From NCBI RefSeq assembly GCF_010672455.1, contig NZ_JAAHGO010000021.1:62001-126000 (forward strand): a stretch of DNA of 64,000 nt, read 5' to 3'. The translations under genes were made by a program, and so were the position numbers. The DNA is from Okeania sp. SIO2C9. GTDB lineage: Bacteria; Cyanobacteriota; Cyanobacteriia; Cyanobacteriales; Microcoleaceae. Position 1 is the first letter of the stretch. Every line of letters starts with the position of its first letter. The notes beneath the pieces are model-generated. The model made no database searches, had not been told where the DNA came from, and saw only the letters and a program-made list of their open reading frames with translations. Below are positions 53,761 through 63,363 of this stretch, piece after piece.

Positions 53761-53932
53761 GGTAAAATTTAAAGTAGTTCTGCATAGTAGAACAAATAAT
53801 ACCTCATGTTAGCATCCTGCCCACGAGGGAACAAGATACCCCCACTACCGTGTCTGGTAACAAAAATAATTACAATACACTACCATTACGACAGACCACC
53901 ACCAAATTTAAAATTCGTCTTATATCATGTCC

Positions 53933-54056
53933 GGATAATTAGTGATAAAAAAAACTTTCTCTTTTTTCTTCTTTATTTCCTCCTAACTCCTGACTCGGTC
54001 CTCCTGACTCCTGACTCCTCCATCGTTTATTTATAACTGTTCAACCGGACATGATA
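53933..54056. mobile_element. MITE family A, copy 2
   Basis: 124 bp with ends TATCATGTCCGG and CCGGACATGATA. TTA on both sides (53930-53932, 54057-54059). It shares its left 30 bp with the copy at 4718. It contains TCCTGACTCCTGAC heptamers. Confidence 0.8.
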
Positions 54057-54091
54057 TTAGCTGATGACTATTCATTCAGCTATAAGATCAA

Positions 54092-55855
54092 CTATCTCCG
54101 AGTAGCTCCTGAATATACCGTACCTCTCTGAGCATCCAAAGTCAAAATCGTGCCATCGCGAATCACACTCGTAGCATTCTTCACCCCCACAATAACTGGC
54201 AACCCCAAACGTAAACCAATAATTGCCGCATGACTGGTAATACTATCCTCCTCCGTCACAACTCCTGCCGCTTTTTGCATTACCTCCACAAACTCAGCAT
54301 CTGTGTGATTAACCACCAAAATTTCTCCAGGGTTAAAATCTCGGACTTCTTTTGCACTATGAGCAACACGAGCGCGACCACTAGCATATCCCTGACCAAT
54401 ACCAGTACCTTGACCTAACACTGCAGTCACCACCTCAACCTTAACCAAGTCGGTTGAACCTGCCACACCTTGAATTGTACCCGCAGTCATTACCACTAAA
54501 TCTCCATCAAATAATAACTCCTTCTCCTGAGCAACACTGATTGCAGATTGAAAAGTCTGACCCGCAGAAGCTAAGTCTAACACCAATAATGGCTTTATTC
54601 CCCAAACCAGTTGTAACTGTCTAGCAACATCTACATGAGGAGTCACTGCCAAGATAGGAGTTTTTGGTCGAAACTTAGAAACATTTCGTGCTGTTGCACC
54701 TGTCTTAGTCAGAGTCATAATAGCTGCAGCATCTATATTTTCGGCAATTTGACCCACAGCTTGGCTAATTGCATTAGGAATTGAATGACCTGTATCATTC
54801 ATACTAGAAACGTTGCAAGTGATAATTTCCTGCTCAATGCGTTTGGCGATCGTTGCCATTGTTGCCACCGCTTCCACAGGATAATTACCTACTGCTGTCT
54901 CATTAGATAACATTACTGCATCCGTACCATCGATAATTGCATTTGCCACATCAGAAATTTCAGCACGAGTAGCACGGGGGTTATTCGCCATACTATCTAA
55001 CATTTGAGTAGCAGTAATTACCGGAATTCCCATTCGGTTAGATGTTGATATCAGTCGCTTTTGCAAAAGTGGCACCTCTTCTGCTGGCAACTCCACACCT
55101 AAGTCACCACGAGCAACCATTACCCCATTACACAAAGCCAAAATTTCTTCCATTTGTTCGATCGCTTCGTGTTTTTCAATTTTTGCCACCACAGGAACCT
55201 TTTTTCCCGCATTAGCAATTAATTGTTTAATCTCTAAAACATCCTGGGGGTTACGCACAAAACTTAATGCTACCCAGTCTACTCCTTGGTCAAGACCAAA
55301 CATTAAATCTTTTCGGTCTTTGTCTGTCAGTGCTTTAATTGATAGATAAACCCCAGGAAAATTTACACCTTTATTATTAGAAAGAGTACCACCCACTACA
55401 ACCCGACAATGTAATTGCTTCTCTGCTTTATCTACTTTTTCCACTAACATTTCTACTTTGCCATCATCAAGGAGAATTTTTGCTCCTTCTGGCACTTCAT
55501 CTGCTAGAAGTTCATAAGTTACAGAAGACATTTCTTGAGTTCCAGGCATCAAGTTACTGGTCAAAATAAATGGATCACCCCGTTCTAGAGATATTGAACC
55601 ATTTTCAAATTTTCCTAATCTAATTTTTGGTCCCTGAAGGTCTTGCAAGATGGCTACAGGTTGATTTAGTTCAAAAGAAGTTTGTCTAATTAATCGAATA
55701 CTGCGTTGGTGATCTTCATGGGTTCCATGAGAAAAATTAAGTCGCAGGGTTGTTGCACCAGCTTTGATCAACTCCCGAAGTACATCAGGCTTAGTAGTTG
55801 CTGGACCAATAGTTGCTACAATTTTAGTTCGGCGTAAGCCATTTTGCAGTTGCAT
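54092..55855 (-). CDS. pyk: Pyruvate kinase with C-terminal extra domain
   Basis: 587-residue pyruvate kinase (PEP + ADP to pyruvate + ATP). Landmarks are RRTKIVATIGPATTKPDVL, RLNFSHGTHEDH, VAKIEKHEAIEQMEEI and the signature MVARGDLGVELPAEEVPLLQ. A C-terminal PEP-utiliser-like extension (about 480-585) has the TSHAAIIGLRLGLPVIVG segment. This longer architecture is common in cyanobacteria and Bacillus. Single gene, no operon evident. Confidence 0.96.
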   Translation of the reverse strand: MQLQNGLRRTKIVATIGPATTKPDVLRELIKAGATTLRLNFSHGTHEDHQRSIRLIRQTSFELNQPVAILQDLQGPKIRLGKFENGSISLERGDPFILTSNLMPGTQEMSSVTYELLADEVPEGAKILLDDGKVEMLVEKVDKAEKQLHCRVVVGGTLSNNKGVNFPGVYLSIKALTDKDRKDLMFGLDQGVDWVALSFVRNPQDVLEIKQLIANAGKKVPVVAKIEKHEAIEQMEEILALCNGVMVARGDLGVELPAEEVPLLQKRLISTSNRMGIPVITATQMLDSMANNPRATRAEISDVANAIIDGTDAVMLSNETAVGNYPVEAVATMATIAKRIEQEIITCNVSSMNDTGHSIPNAISQAVGQIAENIDAAAIMTLTKTGATARNVSKFRPKTPILAVTPHVDVARQLQLVWGIKPLLVLDLASAGQTFQSAISVAQEKELLFDGDLVVMTAGTIQGVAGSTDLVKVEVVTAVLGQGTGIGQGYASGRARVAHSAKEVRDFNPGEILVVNHTDAEFVEVMQKAAGVVTEEDSITSHAAIIGLRLGLPVIVGVKNATSVIRDGTILTLDAQRGTVYSGATRR

Positions 55856-56215
55856 AATTTCAAAGTTTTAATAGTAAATAGTAATAGCTTCAAGGTTGTA
55901 TGTTTAATTTTTAATTATTTCTGATACGTTATTACTATATATATGGTGTTGAAAAAACAAATTATATTTATTTAATAATTAAAGAAAGTTGATTAACTCT
56001 TGGACAAAGTTACAATAGTGCCTAATTCATTTATGACTATGCTAGTGGGCAAGATTGATATCTTAGACTACCATACTCAAAGGATGTCAATCCAATTATT
56101 AATAATTACTTTTTACTCTTAAAATTATTTAGTTAACAACAATCCGTATTTTTTCTAATTTAAGTTTTAGGATCGGGGTCTAAATTATAGGGATCATTAT
56201 TAACTTTATTTAATA

Positions 56216-56352
56216 GAGTTGTCGCTAAATAAAGAGAAAAAATCACTCTAACCTAGACAGAGCAATAATTCCAAGCATTTTTGCTTTCCAATAGCTACAA
56301 TTCTTACAGAACAAGGTTTTTGGGGATTTTTTAAGTTATAAAGCGACAAGTC
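56216..56352. mobile_element. MITE family B, copy 1
   Basis: 137 bp with ends GAGTTGTCGCTAAATA and AAAGCGACAAGTC, flanked by TA on both sides. Interior GACAGAGCAATAATTCCAAG and CAAGGTTTTTGGGGATTTTT shared with copies at 59195, 59979 and 60379. Lies in the pyk-crtR divergent spacer. Confidence 0.8.
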
Positions 56353-56484
56353 TAATTTCTCCCCTAACCAAAATTATAATTATCTTCTTTATATTAATAT
56401 AATTTCATATATCTTTACAAAATTTTGCCTATATCGTATTGTAATAAAAAAAGTCTAAATTAATATAGAGGAGTGCAAATCAAA

Positions 56485-57396
56485 ATGTTGGAGGCAGGGC
56501 TGCAAACGACAGTCCCAAGAGAGTTACTAAGCCCATCTGAAGGCTTAAATACTAACTTACTCATGTTTTTGAGTGCTATAGGAATAATAATTTCCTCAAC
56601 CTGCGGTTACTGGTACTGGCACTTTCCTGGCTGGTGCTGCTTCTTGATGAATGTTCTAGCCTTACACATGGCAGGAACAGTAATTCATGATGCTTCCCAT
56701 AATTCAGCCCATAAGAATCGCTTAGTTAATGCTATTTTAGGTCACGGCAGCGCCTTGATGTTAGGTTTTGCTTTCCCAGTATTTACAAGAGTACATCTAC
56801 AGCATCATGCCCACGTTAACGACCCAGAAAATGACCCAGATCATTTTGTTTCCACTGGTGGCCCCCTATGGCTAATTGCAGCCCGCTTCTTCTACCATGA
56901 AATCTTCTTTTTTAAAAGACGACTTTGGCGGAAATTTGAACTATGGGAATGGTTTTTTAGCCGTTTAGTAGTGTTCACAATGATAGGTGTGTCCATATAT
57001 TTTGGGTTTCTGGATTATATTTTAAATTATTGGTTTTCTCCTGCTTTAGTTGTTGGTTTAGCTCTAGGGTTATTTTTTGATTATTTACCTCATCGTCCTT
57101 TTCAGGAACGCGATCGCTGGCACAATGCTAGAGTTTATCCAAGTGGTTTTCTCAATATTCTGATTTGTGGACAGAATTATCATTTAATTCATCATTTATG
57201 GCCTTCTATACCTTGGTATAATTACAAGCCTGCTTATGAAGTTATGAAGCCGTTATTAGATGTTAAGGGTTCTCCTCAATCTTTAGGATTATTGCAAGGA
57301 AAAAATTTTTGGAGCTTTCTGTATGATGTTTTTTTAGGAATTAGGTTTCATAAGCACCAGCATTCTCAACCCCAGGAAAAGGGGAAATTAACATGA
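56485..57396 (+). CDS. crtR: Beta-carotene hydroxylase CrtR
   Basis: 303-residue membrane di-iron enzyme of the fatty-acid-desaturase superfamily. The His clusters are HDASHNSAH, HLQHHAHVNDPENDPDH and, near the C-terminus, NYHLIHHLWP. Four hydrophobic segments lie between them. CrtR hydroxylates beta-carotene toward zeaxanthin or related xanthophylls. ATG 56485 is preferred, with GAGGAG about 11 bases upstream; an in-frame GTG at 56473 overlaps that site. Confidence 0.88.
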   Translation: MLEAGLQTTVPRELLSPSEGLNTNLLMFLSAIGIIISSTCGYWYWHFPGWCCFLMNVLALHMAGTVIHDASHNSAHKNRLVNAILGHGSALMLGFAFPVFTRVHLQHHAHVNDPENDPDHFVSTGGPLWLIAARFFYHEIFFFKRRLWRKFELWEWFFSRLVVFTMIGVSIYFGFLDYILNYWFSPALVVGLALGLFFDYLPHRPFQERDRWHNARVYPSGFLNILICGQNYHLIHHLWPSIPWYNYKPAYEVMKPLLDVKGSPQSLGLLQGKNFWSFLYDVFLGIRFHKHQHSQPQEKGKLT

Positions 57397-57759
57397 GAAA
57401 AATTTGAGTCTCATCAATAATTTTTTGAGCTAATCAAATAATATTTTTGTTAGTTACTATGATTAATTTTTCCGATATTTCTTTCCTTTGTTCTAGTCGC
57501 AGATAATTTTTTTGAACGCCAGAAATTTTTTTTGTTTCATTAGTCTCAATTAGTTTTCTGTATTGATGGCTTCCAAATACCGATATTTATGGAAGCCAAT
57601 CATCAAGAATAAAGAAAAATTTGACACTGAACTAGATAATTTTTTAAATACATATTTAAGAAGGATTCCATAACACTACCAATTTTTTGCTCGGCATTCA
57701 GCTACTAGAAGAATAATTTTGACTTTGATAAAATTATTCTATTTTTCTAGGAAACATAT

Positions 57760-58143
57760 ATGAATAAAAATTTAATTATTAGGTTATATGTTTGATTAAT
57801 TTTCTTGGCTGAAATCTTTATAGGATTATGGTTGATACTGGAAAATAAATTGCTTTCTGAACAAGCGAAAATATTAGAAATAGTCTATACAAAAAATAAT
57901 TATATTGAAGCAAGAATTTGGTTAATATTTTCAGGTGTTTTTGCTATATCTGTGATTAAAAATAGCGCTCTAATTAGATTACATAGAATAGTAGCAACAT
58001 TCAGATTTTTGCTATTTAGCTGATCCTATATTGTGGAAGTAAAAACTGGAGCTTGGTGGCATCCTTAGTGGTTATTTGTTTGGAAAAGTTTATGTGTTTT
58101 ATCTATGTTTTTTTTAATTGGATATACAGCAGATTACAAATAA
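57760..58143 (+). pseudogene. Small membrane protein, broken by three stops
   Basis: A 127-codon frame from ATG 57760 to TAA 58141. TGA interrupts it at 57793 and 58021 and TAG at 58066. The decoded sequence has hydrophobic helices (LIFLAEIFIGLWLIL, ARIWLIFSGVFAISV) and a C-terminal helix. The family is not recognised. The otherwise open frame suggests a recently inactivated gene. 57397-57759 holds no gene. Confidence 0.6.
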
Positions 58144-58306
58144 ATGAGGTAAACTTCTTAAATTTGATAAACCCCCAGCATTTCAATACAGGTATACAAA
58201 TTGTTGTTGTTGTTACTGTACCTCATTAACCTGAAATACGCTGTAAGTAATTTTATAGATCGAGGTTATCACATAATTAAGTAGGAAGTAGGAACAAAGA
58301 AGAAAA

Positions 58307-58887
58307 ATGATAAATTTAAGTGGAAAAATTATTTGAATTACAAGTGCATCCATTGGTATTGGTGCTGCAACAGCGCAAACTCTAGCTAAAACAGGGGCTA
58401 ATGTTATTTTACATTACGGTCATAAACAACAAGCAGCAGAAGCGATCGCCACTCAAATTGGTCAAGATCAACGTTATTTATTAAAAGCAGACTTAGCGGA
58501 AAAAAATGTTGCTGTGAAATTATCGCTTAAAGCGATCACCTGGCAAAGTTGTATTGATATTCTGGTGAATAATGCTGGTATTTTTGTTGCTACTACCGTA
58601 AATGATGAAATAGACATTTGAACTAATGCTTGGCAACAAACTTTGCAAGTAAATTTAGTTGCAGTTGCCGATTTATGTCGAGAAGCAATTCGTCATTTTC
58701 AAACTCGTGACGGTGGCACTATTATTAATATTGCTAATCAAGCTGCTTTTCGTGGAGACGACCCCCAACATATTCACTATGCAGCTTATAAAGGTGGGGT
58801 GATTTCGCTAACTCGTACTATTGCCCGTGGTTTTGCCAAGTCTAAGATTTGAGCTTATGTTGTTGCACCTGGGTTTGTGCGTACTGA
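58307..58887 (+). pseudogene. Short-chain dehydrogenase/reductase with three TGA stops
   Basis: From ATG 58307 one frame runs through 194 codons with only three stops, all TGA and all after ATT (58334, 58619, 58850). The decoded protein is an SDR: cofactor-loop remnant SASIGIGAATAQTLAKTGAN, DILVNNAGIF, active-site Tyr/Lys in HYAAYKGGVISLTRT, and YVVAPGFVRTE. The 3' end is cut by a family D MITE at 58888. A loss-of-function gene is the simplest reading. Confidence 0.85.
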
Positions 58888-59015
58888 GAGGTTGTTTGTA
58901 AATAATTATGAAGTGTTTTTACCCCTGGCAAATTGGGTATTTCAGCCTATAAATCTGGGATAAATAACCAAGTTGTTACAGTTTAAAGGTCAATCATTGT
59001 ATATTACAAAACTTT
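58888..59015. mobile_element. MITE family D, copy 2 (truncates SDR)
   Basis: About 128 bp starting GAGGTTGTTTGTAAATAATT and containing TTGCCAGGGGTAAAAAC in the opposite sense to the copy at 9883-10022. The far inverted end is missing. It replaces the 3' end of the SDR pseudogene. Confidence 0.7.
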
Positions 59016-59037
59016 ACCGAAAAATTGTGGGTATGCG

Positions 59038-59165
59038 CCTCCCCTTTTAAGGGGATAATAAGCGGTCGTTTGCGCAGCATTCCGTAGGATGGGATGGCTC
59101 CGAAACCTGCGCCATATCCAATCGACTCCTGTGAAGAAAAATTTTCATGAATTTGTCAATCCTCT
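59038..59165. repeat. Dispersed repeat (CCATATCCAATCGACC family)
   Basis: Holds CCCCTTTTAAGGGGATAA, AGCGGTCGTTTGCGCAGCAT and GCGCCATATCCAATCGAC, as in the mys-cluster spacers. A small GCGCAGCATTCCGTAGGATG unit is nested inside. Confidence 0.65.
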
Positions 59166-59194
59166 TCTTTTCAAGGAGAGGTAATTATTCATTA

Positions 59195-59331
59195 GACTTG
59201 TCGCTAAATAGATGGAAAAAATCGCTAAAACTCAGGCAGAGCAATAATTACAAGCATTTTAAATTATTAATAACTGTAATCTTTACATATCAAGGGTTTT
59301 CAGGATTTTTTAAGTTATAAAGCGACAAGTC
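59195..59331. mobile_element. MITE family B, copy 2
   Basis: 137 bp with ends GACTTGTCGCTAAATAG and ATAAAGCGACAAGTC and TA on both sides. Same length as the copy at 56216. Non-coding. Confidence 0.8.
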
Positions 59332-59388
59332 TATTATTCATTATTCATTATTAATTGTTGAACTATGCTACAGAAGCAACTATTGATA

Positions 59389-59495
59389 TTACAGCGCTTT
59401 TCAAATTGATGAACCACATCTTCACAAGCAAAATCTTGTAGGGACGTTCCATGGAACGTCTCTACTGTGGTTTACCCAAATGAAAACCGCTGTAA
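59389..59495. mobile_element. MITE family F
   Basis: 107 bp with ends TTACAGCGCTTTTCA and TGAAAACCGCTGTAA, one mismatch between inverted repeats. The centre is a perfect-looking palindrome, GGGACGTTCCATGGAACGTC. Confidence 0.75.
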
Positions 59496-59552
59496 TGGCG
59501 CTTCTTATGTATGGTGACATTTTGACTATTTTAGGATTGCTATATTACATTA

Positions 59553-59836
59553 TATCCGCTTGAATAGTTGGGAGGAAGAGTCAGGAGTCACTAGTCAGGA
59601 GGAAGCGGGGAAGCAAGGAAGATGAGAAGAAAGTTATTGTTCGCGTAAGCACAATGGAGTTTGATCGTACGATTAATTACTTATAATAAAGTTTTTGTTT
59701 GTAGTTGAACTTTAGTCCTAATACTAAGTATTGTAAGGGCTAAAACCCAACTACGAAGCCCTATTATAACTGTTCTACCGTAAGCATAGCTCCCCCGAAG
59801 GGGGCACATGATATAAATAATTACCCGGACTTGATA
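59553..59836. mobile_element. MITE family A, copy 7
   Basis: 284 bp with degenerate left end TATCCGCTTGAATAG and right end ACCCGGACTTGATA. TTA flanks both sides (59550-59552, 59837-59839). Includes AGTCAGGAGTC units and a GAAGGGGGC segment. Non-coding. Confidence 0.55.
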
Positions 59837-59978
59837 TTATCGACTCACCCGGAGATAAAATTACAAACATTAAAATTACAAACATATTCAGAGAAAAATT
59901 TAGCAGTTCTCAGTTCAGTTGCTCGTCAGTAAATATTGAGCATTAAAAAACTAAAAACCGCTATTTCTTAATTAATAT

Positions 59979-60372
<394 letters not shown>

Positions 60373-60378
60373 CAATAT

Positions 60379-60508
60379 ACTTGTCGCTTTATAACTTAAA
60401 AATTCCCCAAAAACCTTGTTATGTAAGGATTCTAGATATTAGTGGCTAAAATGACTTGGAATGATTACTCTGTCTAGGTTGGAGCGATTTTTTCCCTCTA
60501 TTTAGCGA
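60379..60508. mobile_element. MITE family B, copy 4, right end truncated
   Basis: 130 bp beginning ACTTGTCGCTTTATAAC and sharing AAAATTCCCCAAAAACCTTG and GGTTGGAGCGATTTTTTCCC with copy 3. It ends AGCGA without the final CAAGT. It lies just after copy 3 and before the 200-aa gene. Confidence 0.75.
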
Positions 60509-60522
60509 TGGGTACATAAAAA

Positions 60523-61125
60523 TTAATTATTAGCTTTCTCTATAGCATAGAGCGCGATCGCTAAACTCAATCGTGCTTGTTCAACTTCTGACAAATCAGA
60601 CCAAGAAGCAGATTGGATTGTTGCCAAAGTATTTTCTACTGCATCATTTTGACTACCACGCATAGAATAAGCTAGGGGACGTGCCATTACTTCCAAATCT
60701 TCCAAATCCCAACCTGGTAAAACTTCGCTGACACAATGTACCAATTGGTCTGACAGAGATAGAATAGACCCTAAACTATTCACCTGATCGACAATATTAA
60801 CAGCAATCTTGCCTAACTTGTTGAGTAAATTATTGGGAGCAAGACCTGAAAACTTCTCAGATAAAGAATTCTGGATATCAATAACACAGAACAGTTGGTC
60901 AGTTTGACTTAAAAATTGTTTGCAACCGGAACTCATTTCCACATCGGTTAGTAAATCAGACAATGGTAACTCCTGCTCAAGAGAATCAAAATAAGTGTCT
61001 GATTCTGCTACTTCTGGATTCCAAGGATAAGCAATATCATCAAGAAGTATCGAATTTAATAAATCCAATTCTACTTGAGTAGAATTATTAGCAGAAAACT
61101 GAGAGCGGGAAGGCTGATTATTCAT
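60523..61125 (-). CDS. Hypothetical protein next to CHAT-FHA gene (200 aa)
   Basis: Not recognised. It is acidic and probably soluble. The first 50 residues are polar and likely disordered. Residues 75-200 look helical (NNLLNKLGKIAVNIVDQVN, EVEQARLSLAIALYAIEKAN). It lies 130 bp downstream of the CHAT-FHA gene on the same strand and is probably cotranscribed. That makes it a candidate partner, regulator or substrate of the protease; this is inference from position only. Confidence 0.7.
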   Translation of the reverse strand: MNNQPSRSQFSANNSTQVELDLLNSILLDDIAYPWNPEVAESDTYFDSLEQELPLSDLLTDVEMSSGCKQFLSQTDQLFCVIDIQNSLSEKFSGLAPNNLLNKLGKIAVNIVDQVNSLGSILSLSDQLVHCVSEVLPGWDLEDLEVMARPLAYSMRGSQNDAVENTLATIQSASWSDLSEVEQARLSLAIALYAIEKANN

Positions 61126-61255
61126 AATTTTATCCTGAGTAAAAATAATTCATCTTCTATTAAATGTAGAAGTAGGTAATTAGCAATATTGTTATTTCCT
61201 ACTTAATCAGCTACAAAAGCAACCTAGCTAGTTCCGCAATTCTAACTTAGATTAA

Positions 61256-62911
61256 CTAGCTAAAATCTTTTGTTGTTTCAATGACAAACTCAAAAGCTTG
61301 ACCTTGAGAACTGCCAAATTTTACCAGTGTTCCTGACGTTATGGCAACTTCATCACGATGAATTCTTTGCCAATCACCAGACTGATAAATTAAAGTACCA
61401 AAACGAGAAATATCTTTTAAGAAATAAATCGGTGTAACCTGTTCCCCCGGAAAACAACGAGAAAAAATTTCAGCGTGTTTTTGGGAAACCCACCGCTCAA
61501 AAATCACCACATCATTTTCCTGAGAACGTCCAACCGCGATCGTACCAGGCCAAATAGGCCAAACCTGACCATTATTGTCTTGAGAACGTAAAAAAGCCCT
61601 AGAAGTTGAACTACCAATCCAAGTCGGAGAGTTAGTAGGTAGTTGAGTTACCAACTCATCGAAGACTTGAATTAATTGACCATTGAACTCTGGGTGCATA
61701 TATAATACTGGTAAAGTCCAAGCTGGTTGATTAAATCTATAGAGAGTTAATAACTGTTGCCTAGCCACAGCTACTGATTGATCTATCAACATTCCCTCTC
61801 TCAAACATTGCGCAAAAACTTGAATAAAACTCAAAGCTTCTCCATCAGCAATTTCATCTCGCATCCCTAAAACTGCTGGTACTCCATGATGAATTAATAC
61901 TTCTGCTAGACTACTACGTGGTATTGCCTGTACTTGACCAGAAGATATATCTGTAGCTGGTTGCGCTCCCCAACAAGCATTGAATACTGCCAAGGTTACT
62001 CCATTGCGGACCAGAACTTGTGCTAGCTCAGTACCATTGAGAGTAGTCTCAGGTGCTAAAAATAACCCACCGCCATCTGGGCCTGGTTTACCATGGCCAG
62101 CATAAAAAAGTACATTATAATTTTCTTTATCTAGATGGGAAATTAATTCTTCTGGAGTCGGTTGAATTAATGTATCGACTTGGCAAGGAATAATAGAATT
62201 AAATATGTGTACATTTTGGTTTGTAATCTCGCGGGGTTTTAAAACCTCAGTTATTCGAGCTGCTTCTTCTTCTAGTTCTAATTTGGACAAAGTAGAAAAT
62301 TGATCGTCTTGAGGAGCACTTTCCCCAATCACCAGCAGAATATTCAAATATGGGGAAGGTGGGAGAGGAGGTAAGGAGTGAACATCACTGGTAGTACGAC
62401 TGAACAAAATTTCTCTACTTAGAGAAAAGGCAGGTAAAGAGATTCCTGGTTGCATAATTTCCCAGGGTAGGGCAATTAATTCGGGTGCGCGAATATCCAA
62501 TCTTACCTGTAAGGGCAGTTCTTGGCCAATTGCAATACCTTGACTTTGGTGCAGACTTTGAGCAATTTCTCCTTGAAATAGCCACTGCCATAGGCTAATA
62601 CCCAAATTTTGCATCAGGCGACTGGTACGATTAATTTTGACATTGGAAGCAGGGGCAGGATGAATATTTGGAGTTGATGCTAAAGCTGGTTGAGGTGTGC
62701 CGATCGGAATAGCAGGTAAACTTTGGGGAGAGAATACTTCTAACCAAGCCTCCCAAGCTTGTGACAAGGTTTCTGGCCAAATTTGATCGTTATGGACATA
62801 TCCGCGCTGAAAAGGAGCCTGCATTACCCAAGTGGCAAAATGATTAGCTTCTGGGATATTCAGGCGAGCGATCGCTATATTTAGGCAAGGACTTTCTGGT
62901 GGGAAAGGCAT
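61256..62911 (-). CDS. CHAT protease-like protein with C-terminal FHA domain
   Basis: 551 residues. The CHAT (caspase-HetF-associated with TPRs) domain spans about 145-410. It has the catalytic His273 in VLFYAGHGKPGPDGGG and Cys313 in VFNACWGAQPATD, so the clan-CD dyad is intact. A C-terminal FHA domain (about 450-545) has GRSQENDVVI and VSQKHAEIF, the phosphothreonine-binding core. The N-terminal 140 residues are unassigned. It is a putative caspase-like peptidase that may be recruited to phosphorylated partners. The 200-aa gene follows. No kinase is adjacent. Confidence 0.88.
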   Translation of the reverse strand: MPFPPESPCLNIAIARLNIPEANHFATWVMQAPFQRGYVHNDQIWPETLSQAWEAWLEVFSPQSLPAIPIGTPQPALASTPNIHPAPASNVKINRTSRLMQNLGISLWQWLFQGEIAQSLHQSQGIAIGQELPLQVRLDIRAPELIALPWEIMQPGISLPAFSLSREILFSRTTSDVHSLPPLPPSPYLNILLVIGESAPQDDQFSTLSKLELEEEAARITEVLKPREITNQNVHIFNSIIPCQVDTLIQPTPEELISHLDKENYNVLFYAGHGKPGPDGGGLFLAPETTLNGTELAQVLVRNGVTLAVFNACWGAQPATDISSGQVQAIPRSSLAEVLIHHGVPAVLGMRDEIADGEALSFIQVFAQCLREGMLIDQSVAVARQQLLTLYRFNQPAWTLPVLYMHPEFNGQLIQVFDELVTQLPTNSPTWIGSSTSRAFLRSQDNNGQVWPIWPGTIAVGRSQENDVVIFERWVSQKHAEIFSRCFPGEQVTPIYFLKDISRFGTLIYQSGDWQRIHRDEVAITSGTLVKFGSSQGQAFEFVIETTKDFS

Positions 62912-63002
62912 TCAATTTTTTCTAAAATATATATTAATGTACTCAAAGAAATCTATGCTAGTTTATCTATATTATTTTATGTCTTGAGCCGATACCTTTT
63001 TG

Positions 63003-63275
63003 CTAACTTTCACTAACAAATGCAAGATGCTGCTGCATCCAGGGTGTATCTAGCAAAGCACGAAGAAAAATTCCTTGTGCGCCATTTACGTCTCTGTCCA
63101 TAACTCGACCATCAATATTAGATTTGATTGACTTTGAACCACCCACATTAATAATTTCTCCAGTCCAACTAACGGTTTTGCTTGTACATGCTTCACAAAA
63201 ATCAATTACAAGCTTTCCTATTTGAATTGCCTTATGCTTGAGAAATTGTTTGAATCGATAGTGAGCAAATGACAA
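63003..63275 (-). pseudogene. TnpB C-terminal fragment
   Basis: 90 codons reading VIDFCEACTSKTVSWTGEII and RVMDRDVNGAQGIFLRALLD. This is the first Cys pair of the TnpB zinc ribbon and the RuvC-III DRDVN region. The second Cys pair is absent. The N-terminal three quarters are missing. It lies between the CHAT gene and map. Confidence 0.75.
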
Positions 63276-63363
63276 TATATTTCGTACTGACTTTGAACGG
63301 ATGTTCCTTCATTGCATAACGAGACATCCATAATTTATTTATACAGAAAATTGGTTTTTTAAA

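Noticed and set aside
58307-58887. TGA recoding (Sec or Trp) in the SDR and adjacent gene
   Set aside because: The adjacent pseudogene also has a TAG stop, and the SDR 3' end is cut by a MITE. Other genes in the window use TGG normally, so loss of function is simpler.
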